In this document: piece after piece, positions 1-11,800 of the stretch | Numbering within the stretch: position 1 is the first letter of the stretch | Layout: every line of letters begins with the position of its first letter | Origin: Pectinophora gossypiella | Lineage: Eukaryota > Arthropoda > Insecta > Lepidoptera > Gelechiidae | Direction of reading: 5' to 3' | DNA: 64,000 nucleotides | Assembly (NCBI RefSeq): GCF_024362695.1 | Contig: NC_065415.1 | Location: 6,613,438-6,677,437 of the forward strand | The notes under the pieces: generated by a model | Told to the model about the DNA's origin: nothing | The model's database searches: none | What the model saw: the letters and a program-made list of their open reading frames with translations, nothing else | Program-made: the position numbers and the translations under genes

Positions 1-104
1 TCAAAATTATGACATAAAATATTGATAGACGGCTCAAAATTCCACTTGATATCAACTCAGAATTATGGTCTGAATTATCCCTCAAAGTTTTCGTTATGAG
101 CTGT
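1..104. mobile_element. Half copy of palindromic MITE (family D)
   Basis: This is the right half of the palindromic MITE seen complete at 18729-19220. It has the block TTCCACTTGATATCAACTCAG followed by a diverged end with CAAAGTTTTCGTTA. The left half would lie outside the window. Confidence 0.7.
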
Positions 105-290
105 AACGCCCAATAGGTATAGTCATGAGCAATATAATGTACCCACTTTAGGACTGTTGCACTAAAATATTTGACATTTAGTGAGACTTACAGTTCAATT
201 TGTCAAAAAAGTTAATGTGACATGGTACCAAAGTGTGTACATATTAATGCTCGTGACCGTACCTAGGTACGCTTATTTCTGTTTTCGCTG
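105..290 (+). repeat. Dispersed repeat E, copy 1
   Basis: This block recurs in inverse orientation at about 55020-55170. The shared parts include CATGGTACCAAAGTG/CACTTTAAAACCATG, GTCACATTAACTTTT on the other strand, and the GCTCGTGACCGTACCTA region. No coding potential or clear terminal repeats are visible. It is probably a non-autonomous transposon; the class is not determined. Confidence 0.6.
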
Positions 291-445
291 CCATTTTTAT
301 TTGAATGGTAATCTAGGTCTACTAGGTGACCGGGTTAGGACTGCTTATCATTCTGGATACGTCGCAGAAATCGCCTAATGAACGACGTGCCTAACAATAC
401 ATGTTGGATGCATTGTACAGTCAATGCACTAACATATACATAATC

Positions 446-522
446 CCCCTTACAAATAAAAAATAAACCAAACGTGAGTTTCAGTATTTGACAGCCAAGC
501 AAAATTGAATCCCATTATCATA
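446..522. mobile_element. Half copy of foldback MITE (family F)
   Basis: It begins CCCTTACAAATAAAAAATAA and includes AGTATTTGACAGCCAAGCAAA, both of which occur in the complete palindromic copy at 52540-52697. Only one arm remains here. Confidence 0.6.
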
Positions 523-526
523 CAGT

Positions 527-715
527 TCAAATCAAATCAAATCAAATATACTTTATTGCACACAATGGACGAAAGATACAGCACAATCAAGCGGCCTTAT
601 TGCTAAGCAGCAATTTCTTCCAGGCAACCAGTGTAAAGGAAACATTTTCGACTGAACTTTGCTTGCCTGTAAATTCTTAAACACACGTTCTTCCCTGGTT
701 TTTTTTTGTAAGTTA
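527..715 (-). mobile_element. LINE 3' end with (TTTGA)n tail
   Basis: On the minus strand this reads a LINE 3' terminus: a short conserved region, then TGTGCAATAAAGTATATTTG, then repeats of TTTGA. The pattern is typical of 5'-truncated CR1-like LINE copies in Lepidoptera (clade assignment is inference). No ORF remains. Confidence 0.6.
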
Positions 716-845
716 GAATATGTATAGGTACAATATAACATAAGCACACGATTATATCCCAAAGAGGTACATCCCTCGCAAGATTAACTAAGTACCCACA
801 CTTCACCGAACTTTCTGTTAGACCGACGTGATAGGTGATAAGTAT
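716..845 (-). repeat. Dispersed repeat J, copy 1
   Basis: The minus strand reads CACCTATCACGTCGGTCTAA, then a GAAAGTTCGGTGAAG block, then ATCTTGCGAGGGATG, ending ATAATCGTGTGCTTATGTTA. The same order of blocks appears on the plus strand at 30455-30603. The ATGTTAT-type ending suggests a retroposon 3' end. It adjoins the LINE tail at 527-715. Confidence 0.6.
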
Positions 846-1828
846 AGGTAGTACTTACAGGATTATAAATGCACAAGTGTTTTTTTATTTAATAAATATG
901 CTCGCGGTTGAGCACAATCTCAACTGATGGTAAGTGACGATGTGGTCTAAGGGTGGATCACGCTTACCTATGCCTATTCAAACTAGCTTTTTGTTGCTTA
1001 GGTTTTGGCACTTAGGTACGTATATTGGGGTTGAGCTGGAAAACCGTCTTTCATACATACATAAAGTCGAGAGATTCCTTCTTAGCAATGGCCCCTTTCT
1101 ATTTCTTTTTTGTTGAGAAAGTAATTTTACGAATACTTTATAAAGTATTATAAAATACAAAATTAAGTATTATTATTATAAAATCATGCCTGTATTGCTG
1201 TAGAATCTAATATTTGTCTTAAGGTGCATAATGATGAACCGCATGGAGACAGCTTACGATACGAATTCAAGTATGATACATATTTAACGGGATATTCTAT
1301 CTCTATTTGTGGTACATCATCAGGCCAAATGATTTATACAGTACTTAGGGGCACGTTCTATCTTCTCTTCGTCTTTCATTTTTCTATGTGTGGTATACAA
1401 TAAACAAAATGTTCTTCTACTCTTCTCCACATACAGTTACGTGGTCTTAAAATAGAAAAGTATAAGAATGTCCCGTTTCAACTTGAATGTTTTCTAAAGA
1501 TTGAACTGTAAGCGACTTTAAAAATTAATAAATTTTAAATTTATTTCTTAAATAATAATATATCAAAATATTACGAAGGTAATGAATAGATGACGAAGCC
1601 AAGTAAGTTTTATAAGAAGAGCAATTTATAGACATTCTTTTATATGAGAGGAAATTCGATTTTTAATTTTAATGTTGATTTCATTTTATAAGATTATGTA
1701 GGTTTGCCTATAGGTAGAGTTATTCCTTATTCTGTGGTATAGGTGCAATTTTTGCGGTTGGTTATATGTCATGTTTTCAAGACTAACTATTCGAACCAGC
1801 TTTGCTCGGGGCACTTAGTCATCTAGAT
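846..1828. other. No gene seen
   Basis: This is AT-rich DNA without a convincing reading frame, RNA gene or recognisable element. Short open frames here lack splice context and protein-like composition. Confidence 0.5.
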
Positions 1829-1985
1829 GAAACATAAAATAACATATATACGTCCCACTGCTAGGCACAGGCCTCCCCTCAATCAACCGGAGGGGGGTAT
1901 GAAGTATACTCCACCATGCTGCTCCGCTTGGTGGAAACATTTGGTTTAGTAGCCCTGGACCAACGGCTTAACGTTGCAAACTTAT
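1829..1985 (-). mobile_element. SINE family B, 3' part
   Basis: It has the family B body (ACGTCCCACTGCTAGGCACA, CTCAATCAACCGGAGG, GGACCAACGGCTTAACG). It lies in the inverse orientation, so the tRNA head would be to the right, but the head is missing. Full copies are at 60252-60580 and 61898-62205. Confidence 0.8.
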
Positions 1986-2387
1986 CGCTGCGGAGTTCTG
2001 CAGCAGAGATTGGATTATAAAAGTGGTAGTCTCCGAACATCGGTGGCTGTGGTCAGTTCGTTTGCGCCGAGGCTAGTTGACATTATGAATTGCCCGGGAT
2101 GATAAGTTAAATTCTTTTTTACTCCCAGTTCTCAGAAACGGGTCAGGTGTCACTTTCATCATCGTAGATTTTTTTTCCTCAACTCAAGCGTTCAATGTAT
2201 TTTTATTAAAGCGCAGTGACGCAAAGCAAGTGAAAGTATTACTCGAGATGTGTCGACATTGCATTGGTGCAATCAAAGTTACGAGTATCTCATTCAGAAT
2301 CTGTGTTAATCATATGACGTTGCCAGTTTATGAACATATTGGTGCCAATTCTGGTGGACGAAGAGTGGCGCTCGTACACTGACGAGA

Positions 2388-2590
2388 ACGGCCTCCATGG
2401 TCCAGTGGTTGAGCGCTGTGCTCAAGATCCGGAGGTCCCGGGTTCGAATCCCGGTGGGGACAAATCACAAAAATCACTTTGTGATCCCTAGTTTGACTAG
2501 GATATTACAGGTTGATCACCTGATTGTCCAAAAGTAAGATGATCCGTGCTTTGGAAGGCACGTTAAGCCTTTAGTTTAGTAAGTACCTGT
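2388..2590 (+). mobile_element. SINE family A (tRNA-derived)
   Basis: The copy starts with a tRNA-like head: an A box TGGTCCAGTGG and a B box GGTTCGAATCC. The family body follows (ACAAATCACAAAAATCACTT, GCACGTTAAGCC). It is truncated at the 3' side. The head is not called as a tRNA gene because the acceptor stem is unpaired and the same head recurs with the SINE body throughout the window. Confidence 0.85.
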
Positions 2591-2772
2591 GTTTATGTAC
2601 ACAGTGTATTATATTCATTACGCACTGAAGCGCCTCATCACGATTTTCTTTATTGAGCACACTTTGTTCTCTCGTAAAATATGTTGTTATTTTGTTAGGT
2701 ACTCTGTATAATGTTGTTTTTATGTCCAGTTATGAGTATCTATAATGTTGTTACTTTTCTTTTGCAGGCAAA

Positions 2773-2829
2773 ATGAGGCAATCTTCGACGTTAATATTGC
2801 TGGCGGTTATGGTGGCGCAGGCCTACTGT
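2773..2829 (+). CDS. Exon 1: signal peptide
   Basis: The exon starts after a pyrimidine-rich acceptor ending TTTTGCAG at 2767. A short leader and the ATG at 2773 follow. It encodes MRQSSTLILLAVMVAQAYC, a textbook signal peptide, and ends in phase 0 at the strong donor GTGAGT (2830). It fits the phase-0 exon at 19947, whose first residues (APQ) would follow signal-peptidase cleavage. Confidence 0.8.
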
Positions 2830-5800
2830 GTGAGTATTAAAACTAGTGTATCTATACACTTCTTCTGTCGTGTGGGTTGTGAGGTCGATTACCTACCTCA
2901 TCAAACCCGGTGTCAGAGTGTTTATTGAGCCACCAAAGATCCAGGAACATTGCTCGTGTGACGATTACTTCCTTACATAGGTACATCGGTAAGTAGTAAC
3001 CGAGACCAACGCGAAACGACTTAATGTGCCCTCCGAGGCACGGATCATCTTACTTTCGGACAATCAGGTGATCAGCCTGTAGTGCTATAATCAAACTGGG
3101 AATCACAAAGTGATTTTTGATATATCCCCACCAGTATTCGAACCGGGAACCTTCGGATTGTGAGCCCAATGCTCAACCACTACACCACAGAGGCCGTTAG
3201 ATACACTAGTCGAATGAACAGCAACAAAGTTATCAATAACGGATTATTTTAAATTAGAAAAAAAAATATTTTCCAAATATCGAAAGTGATCGGCAAATAG
3301 TTTCGAATACGTGTAAACATGATAACATTAACACCAATTAGACCAATTTTGCGCAATAAAGAGAATTCCAAAGCTGAAAAGCATACCAAACCACGCCAAA
3401 CATGAATTGCAATAGCCGATTACAAATGAATTTATTTAATATTTCGTAAAATTAGCGACGGTCGATTAGGTAATTTGTGTGGGAAGTTTGGTTTGGAAAT
3501 TATAAATGTACATTCTACCATTTACAACAATAGGTAGTACAACAGGCGAATTAAGAGCAGCGATATTTGTAAGTAAAAGTCTTCATGTCAAAGTACAGGT
3601 ATACACATAAGACATACATTTAATTTTTTTCGAAGCTAACGAAGCACAAGCTTCAAGTATTTTCAATACTTACTAGTACTTAAAACTTAGGTGAAGTACT
3701 CACCTAAACAGGAAGTCAGTAGGTACAATTATTCTAAGTGATTATATTTTTAAATATTGATAAAGTTTTACAATAGCTTCAATGCGCGGTACGAGCAATA
3801 GTTACTACGAAAGTACTAGTTACATCTATTAAAGTAAAGAAGACGGTGTTCATTAGCATGTCATTAGCATAGTGATGTACGTCATCATCATCATCATCAG
3901 CCCATTCACGTCCCAACTGCTGGGGCACGGGCCTTCCCTATGGATGTATAGGGAGATTGGGCCTTAAACCATCACGCGGGCCCAGTGCGGATTGATGGTT
4001 ATTAACGACTGCTAATGCAGCCGGACCAAAACGGCTTAACGTGCCTTCCGAAGCACGGAGGAGCTCGAGATGAAAACTTTTTTTTGTGGTCACCCATCCT
4101 ATGACCGGCATTTGCGAAAGTTGCTTAACTTCAACAATCGCAGACCGAGCGCGTTTATCGCTGCGCCACCGAGCTCCTCAATCCTCAGGCGACATTAGGT
4201 CGATCGATTCTGTTCTATCTAACACTTTGTAATTATTCAATAATTTAATTTAACTTTTTTAACATAAACAAGCATTCTCCGTTTGAACAATAAATTCTAA
4301 AAGCTTTTCCAGCTAAATTAATTTACCATTGGGAAATATTGACATCAGTAAATACTGACCCCTTAACCTGGTAAAGGGGTTCCCGTAACAGAGAAAGATA
4401 CCTATTTTATAATTTATCGCAGAACAATCAAACTCACAGGGGCATTAATATTCAAGATATGCCCGAGTGTAGTCGCCCGATACTAATGGAAATGTCATCT
4501 TAACAACCGTAAGGGTTGGAACAGACTATGAGGAAAACCATGACGATTCCATTAAGGGAAATTCTTATTGGCCAGTCAAATTGTACATAATTGGGTAGAT
4601 TATGGGATCAGGGATAAAATTTAAAATTCTCATCTTAAAATAGACCAAAAATTGAAAATTCTTAAAATATACACTCATTTTCTTTTTGAGTTATTCACTA
4701 ATTGCGTGTGTTTATTAATGATGTCACCACAAAGTATTTTTTATTTTTATACATATTCCATTGATGGTTCGTAAGACGTGTTTATCAGACTTGAAAAAAA
4801 AATATAATAATCTATTCGCAGAAAACTTAAAAATCAAAATAAACTTATTTTCATAGTACAACACCGGCTAAGTTATTCTTTCAGTAAGCAACACTTAGCG
4901 TTAAGTATAAAAAATAGTTGTTTGGGTAATGAGACTTTTATGTTGTCTGTTGAGTGCATTTCTCTTTACAACAATTGAACTTAAGCGTACAATAAAAATT
5001 ATTCTTGTATTTTTATTAAAGCAGTGAGCTTTCTTAGGAGCGTCTTCACTGAAACATTACATAATTTTTCTTTTTTTTTATACAGTGTTAGTGACACTAT
5101 AACGAAAAAAAATATGAACGTCTCTTTGATTGTACTAAACAATATGGTACCTAAGTGTTTTTCTTTTAAGACGTGTTTTTGGTTGTTTTTAATATTTTAA
5201 ATTTGGGTTTTATTCAGTTCAAAGCACAATTTGGGACTGAAAATAATTTAAAAAACACTAAAGTTTTATAAATTTTATCTTGATTGATATCAAGAATCAG
5301 AATCAAGATCTGTCTGAATCATCGCCCAAAGTTTTCATTACAGTGTCACGATCACCCTGTATAATTTAATTTTCTTGTTTTCAAAGTAAAATTGTTAATT
5401 ACGCTATTTGTGCTCGTTGATTGGAAAGAGTTATTTTTTGAGACATTTCTTGGTTTGCCGAATGCTTAGATAAGAAAATGAAAGCCATAAAAATAAATAA
5501 AGTACATGAATGCCACATCGAAGCGACTTATTTGATAAAAAGCAATATAGCTATTTGACATTTCTTGACCTCGCGCACTTGTTTGTCGAATTGCAATATT
5601 GCTTTTTAGACGAATTGTTCCAATGCGCCTTTTTAATCCCCAGGTCTTTTACCCATAATGAAAAGTTAGTCATGTAGAAAGTACTCAATCCCTCTGTCGA
5701 ATTTCACAACATGTCCCAGGAAAACATGCAACTAAACGAGTTCTATATTTTTTATTCGTTCAGTCCTAATTATAGAATCGCAATTATAAAATAAGTACGC

Positions 5801-8800
5801 AAATATACATTTGACTGCTAAGCTTAGGGTCAATTAGACACTATAATACTGATTCTCATCTAGGAATACATGGCTGGGTCGGGTATGATTGTGTCATTGA
5901 ATCATGATGCTCTTAAGCTGGAGATAGCATCGAATATACCAATGAGAAATCTCAATAGGCTAAGCTAATTCAAAGGAGCTATAACTTTAGTTGATATCGT
6001 TAGACCCGTACCTATTAAAGTACATTGACACCATGAAGTTCTATTTAAAAAAATCAGGAATGACAAAGATATAACTAATAAACGTTAGTAGAAAAAACGC
6101 TTACTTAGACTTCATGCTACTTAAATATACAGGATATAAGTAGAAAACTTTGAGTGATGATTCAGACCATTATTTTGAGAATGTTAAGTGGAATTTTCCA
6201 TCGCAAATGTTCAGAATTGAAAAAAAATTCAAAAAATAAGCGTCAGATCTGGCAACCCCCGTGCCAGTCGTTGTTGATTATTTATTATGGCGCATAGAAA
6301 CGGGGGTGATAAGTTAGGGTTTTTTTTATATTATTTAAGTTTGTGTTTTCTTACTCTTTATTATACCTTTCATTCAATTCGCTCGCTAACAGAGCTGACT
6401 TTTCAATAAACGGATAAATTATTTATCATTGGAATCGCAAAATTTTGTATGGCCATATTCAAATTTGGAACACTTTATTCTACAAATAGCGTACTTTAGT
6501 CGATTTCTACGGAATTCTTAGTATGGATTACCTGTACATTCAAATGTTTATTTTCTTGCCACACTATAGTACGGTTCCGACCCGACCCGAACAAGCTCTT
6601 CACTTTAATGTTAATGTAAAGTGAAATTACACATATGGCAAAATCCAAGTAGCAAATACGCTTTCAGGAGGGCATCAAACACGTACTTAACTGGAATCTT
6701 TTCTAATAAAACGTCGGATATGTCTATCACGCTTATGACAACTTTTATTTGCACCCTTGTGGCTTGTCACAATTTTGTCGAGGTGTCTTTAGAACGTGTA
6801 ACTTGTTGGTATCTTTATTGTGTGTCTCTTTACAGATTCACACGTTTTGATATGCTCTACTACCGCATAGAAATAGTTTTGATTTAATAATATATTTAAC
6901 AGCCGTCGTGGGTTACAGGTTCGAGCGTTACACTCACAATCTGGAGGTCCAGGTTCGATTAACGATGGGGACATTGTCGAAATCGCTTTGTGAGACTATC
7001 CTTTGTTTCGTTAGGACATTGCAGGTTTGTTTTATTACCTAAGTGTCCTTAAAAATAAGATGATTTCGTAATTCGGAAGGCATGTTAAGCCGTTAGTCCC
7101 CGGGCTTCTAGCCCATACACCTCCACCAATCTGTAGTAGAGAAGTCTCATGAAGTATGCTCCATAACCCCTTCTTTATTGAGGTTAGGTATGTGCCTAAC
7201 AGTGGAACGTAGATAGGTTGTTTATGTATGTATATGTAATAGTAGGTATATTTATAATGATGAACATAAAGTGAACAGTCTGTTATCTATACGTCCCATT
7301 AATAAGCACAGGCCTTCTCTTGTAGGGGGTATAGAGCATTGTACTCTATGGTTAGTGTTTGGGCTTTTTTATTTAGACGTTAATGATATGGCTCTGTGAC
7401 AGGTTGCCAGATCGTATCATACATAGCTCAATTTCCATGATCGATTTTTTATAAAAATACCAAGATTATATTTTACTTTTTTTTTGCAATTTTACAATCT
7501 TACCCTTTACTACCGCAAAATTACGCCATCACACTAAGCTTATGTTTTACAAGTGAAGGCCTTGTAGAACATAAGCTTTAGCACTCTAGTTCTGAGAGCT
7601 GACCCTAGGGGTCCCAAAGTTCATGAATGATTCAAAAGTAATACCTACAAATGAAAACAGCTCTCCGTCCCTAGAGTTTTTCGTCGTCAATTTCTATCTT
7701 CCGAAGTACTCCTTGTATCTTAACACGTAATATGTTACAAAATATACTCGTAGGTACCTAAACATGTGTGACACTTTATATTACCTACTATTTATGACAT
7801 AATAAGAAAATAATACTGTTTATATGACTGTGACGCAACAACTTGTTTGTTATGTGACAAACACAATACATGCGAAACTTTTGTGGGGCTACTTGACAAT
7901 TTAGTCAAACGAGATGCTTTATACGGACGGAGAAAACGAAAATTTTGTATGGAATCATATAGAAAAACTGTGGTATGACGTAATCAATCAAAGCGGTCAA
8001 ACTTCGTACTCATTGTTACTTAATTCATAAGGGTTAAAATTCGAAAATAGATAAAGACGAAGAATAAATGTGATTTGTGTTCATCTTTCACTGGCTTATA
8101 AGTATTTCTAGATTATTTTATTTTGACATTGATGTTTGTTGTATATCGAAGTATGGACCTTGCGATGACTGAATAGAACATAATATTATTATTTTATAAT
8201 TGAACATAGATGTAAGCAGTTATGACATAAATAGCCTATACTCATATATGTCCCACTGCTGGGTACAGGTCTTCCCTCAATCAACCGGAGGGGCTATGGA
8301 GCATACTCCACCATACAGCATGCACGCTGCATGCTGTATTAAATATTACTGAAGGAAACCTCGTCTTCTACAATTTCCTATTTATTCCAAGAAGAGAGGC
8401 GAGTTAGATTAAAGAAAATAATTTATTGTCAAAACACTGTTTCTAGGAGTCGTTTTTTCAATATTGCGGCCTGAGGGTTGAAAATCGAAAAGTATAAGAC
8501 AAAATCTATAAAATAACAAACTTTAGAAAATCTCAGAAACTACCAAATTAATGGACTATTATGGTGAGAACAACATCGACAATTGTAAGATTTGTCTAAT
8601 CTATTTCTAGTACAATGTATGATTTAATGGATATCTAATTTAACGCAAGTCACTGCTAGAAAAGAAAAGTCAACAATAAACAAAATAAAAATATATTCCC
8701 TACAATCCCAATCTTATTTTTGATTCCTAAGTTTGCAATTAGCACATTACACTTTGCGGTGGTTTAATAACCACCTCCATAATTGGAGGCGATATAAAGG

Positions 8801-11800
8801 TACTTAATTGAGTCACAATATTTTGCAGTAATAATATCCAACATCATTATGATGTGTAATTGCGTGTGACGTCATGGAAACATCCAGTAGAGACCAGGAG
8901 CAATTATATTTATCACAGGCTAATTATACACCAGCCAATTCAGTTGTACGACAAAAATATTATGGCTTCTATGACGAAGTGGTGGTGGATCATGACCTCC
9001 CGTAGGAAATCAGAACTAAAATAGAACTTTTCGATCAGTGTTCTTATAATGATCCTACATTGAAACTAAAATCAAATAAAAAATAAATAAAAAAATATTC
9101 AATTTAATGTTTATATAAAATATGTCGAACCAAAAGCAATACACCAAACTTAATTTCGAAATATGGAGGACATGTTGACGCGGCGTGTACGCCTCCAGTC
9201 AATTGTATTTGATTGACTGCGAGGCATTGGAATTTCCAATTCTCAACGGGAATGTGATCGACTAATCAGAGAAGAACAGAATGCCTACAGCATTGCATGC
9301 TCACTCAGTTCCCGGTAATGAGTCGCGCAGCAAAATCGGCTCGTATTAACACGGCCTTAATGTACAGACATTATGGCAGAGATCAGCCGCCATCGCTTTG
9401 AGATTGCGAGATTTGTGGTATAATTGCTAGTAGTCACAAGGCAATGAGGTCGTCGGCAATTACGTTGGAACTTCATAGTAACTTTGTAAACAATGATTTC
9501 TAAGCGTAGTATTTTAAAGACCGTCTCGCTCTTAATCGCTGTAGATAATAAATTATCTTTTTCTCAAAAATTTAACGTAATATTGAACATCATTAACAAC
9601 TTACTCATTTAGTTTACTTACCCATTTATTTTTTGGCTTGTCGCGAACTAACAAAGAAACGAAAAATTCTAATCCATTTTCTGTACAAAACTTATAACAA
9701 TACCTAATTATTTCCATTAATATTCAAAATATTGAAATTCTAATTAGCAAGATATAAATCAAGCAAGACTTTTCATAACTTTATGCCCTTAAAGATTTAT
9801 TTAAGGTTTAGGTATGCTTGTTAGGTTAAGTTTTATGAATAATATTACAGTTATTTTTTGGAACCTTAATTTTGTTAATTTTAGTTAATTTTTGGGATGG
9901 AAGGGGACTCAAACGACATCTCTCGAGTCCCAAGTCAACCTCACCTGCCCGTGGTACATCCTGCTAATTAACGAACGAGGCTCTGACGATCCACCAACCC
10001 GCATTGGACCAGCGTGGTGGATAAAGGTCCAAACCCCCCTCCTATGACAGAATACCCACTACTCCGGCCCCAAGTTCCCGGCGGTGTCAGTTGCCGCGCT
10101 GGCTCTGACGGAAGCCCGCTCAGTACTGAGACCAGGGGTGCGAACAATCTCCGGGCGAGGACGATCTCCCGTCAAACGACCAAGGCTTGTAATATAACGG
10201 ACTCCGATACTCTTAATATACTTACCTACAACGTTCAGACACTGATGAGTGAAGAACGATTGCTAGAACTAGAAAATGCTTTAAGTGATATTAGATGGGA
10301 CATTGTTGGCTTATCAGAGGTGCGAAGAGATGGTGAAGCCACGGTTGAAAGAAATGGTAATATATTTTATCATTTTGGTATACCGGGAGGACAATACGGC
10401 ATAGGATTTCTGGTTGCTGAGAAGTGGTTGAATAACATCATCGAATTTAAAGGGTACTCAGAGAGAATTGCTGTACTAAAGTTTCGTTTATCAGAGAATA
10501 AGACCCTTAGTCTAATCCAGACGTATGCACCAACAACTACACATCACGATGATGAGGTAGAAGAATTCTATGATCTCTTAAACAAGGCCTGTGGTGAAAA
10601 CAAGGGCAACTGGAACATTGTCATGGGCGATTTTAACGCTAAGATTGGCATTCGCCAGCCACTAGATAACGAAGATATAATGGGATCCCATGGTAGTGGC
10701 GAGCGCAATGATCGGGGCTGTCGTCTTATTCAGTTCGCGTTTGGTCAAATGTTGAACATCGGCAATAGTTTCTTCCCGAAAAAACTGCAACGTCGTTGGA
10801 CTTGGGTGTCTCCAGACGGTAAAATTAAAAATGAAATAGACTACTTTTTGTCATCCAGTAGATTTATCATAAAAGATGTCGGTACTATAAATAAAATAAA
10901 ATTCAGTTCTGATCACCGCCCCCTTCGGACAAAACTCTGTTTCAACTTTAAAATACTCCGACAAAAAATGTTCAAGAAAAAAACATGTAGAGTAGATACT
11001 CAAAATCTAGTAAACAACATAACTGAATTTAATTTGGAATTAAAGAATAGCTTTGATGAACTAGATACAGATACAGACGATACAAAAGTGCAATATGAAA
11101 ACATAATACACAGTATAACTAGAGCAAGTCGGAGGATTCGACAAAATAGAACAAAGAACAACAAATTGACTAGCACCACATTATCATTAATAGAAAGAAG
11201 GGTACAGGTTGAAAGAAACACAGAAACGTTTAGAATTTTGGACAGAGAAGTTAAGCGAAGCATTAGGAGAGATATTAGGACTTATAATACCGAAATATTT
11301 AAAACGGCATTACTGAATAATAAATCCCTAAGAGCAGCGAAAAAGGGCGTAGGAGCGGGAAAAGGATGGATATCGAAATTGCAGGACAATCACGGCAATA
11401 CACACAGCCGTCGTGATAAAATCACATCAATATGTACTGAGTTCTACAAGTGTTTATATTCTAGTAACTCTCCCCTTCCAACACCATCCATTGAATACTC
11501 GTGCCCTGGCGACATTTTCCCAATCACAGGCCAAGAAGTCGTAAGAGCTTTAGCAAGCTTGAAAAACAGCAGAAGCCCCGGCGAAGATGATGTCAGCACA
11601 GAGGTTCTTAAAATAGGAAAACCCATATTGCTTCCCCACCTAACCAATTTATTTAATAGCATTTTATATACCGGAAAAATTCCAAAACTTTTTTGCCATT
11701 CTAATATTACTATACTGCATAAGAAGGGCAGCAAAACAGACATCAATAACTACCGTCCAATCAGTTTAATTTCCCATATTTATAAAACCTTCATTAAAGT

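Noticed and set aside
2388..2462. tRNA gene candidate with good A and B boxes
   Set aside because: The same head is followed by the same body at many places, which marks it as the head of a SINE; it lacks a properly paired acceptor stem.
10014..10043. Extension of the RTE ORF upstream of the first ATG
   Set aside because: The frame is open from 10014, but it begins with GTG codons; a eukaryotic start is more likely at the ATG at 10044.
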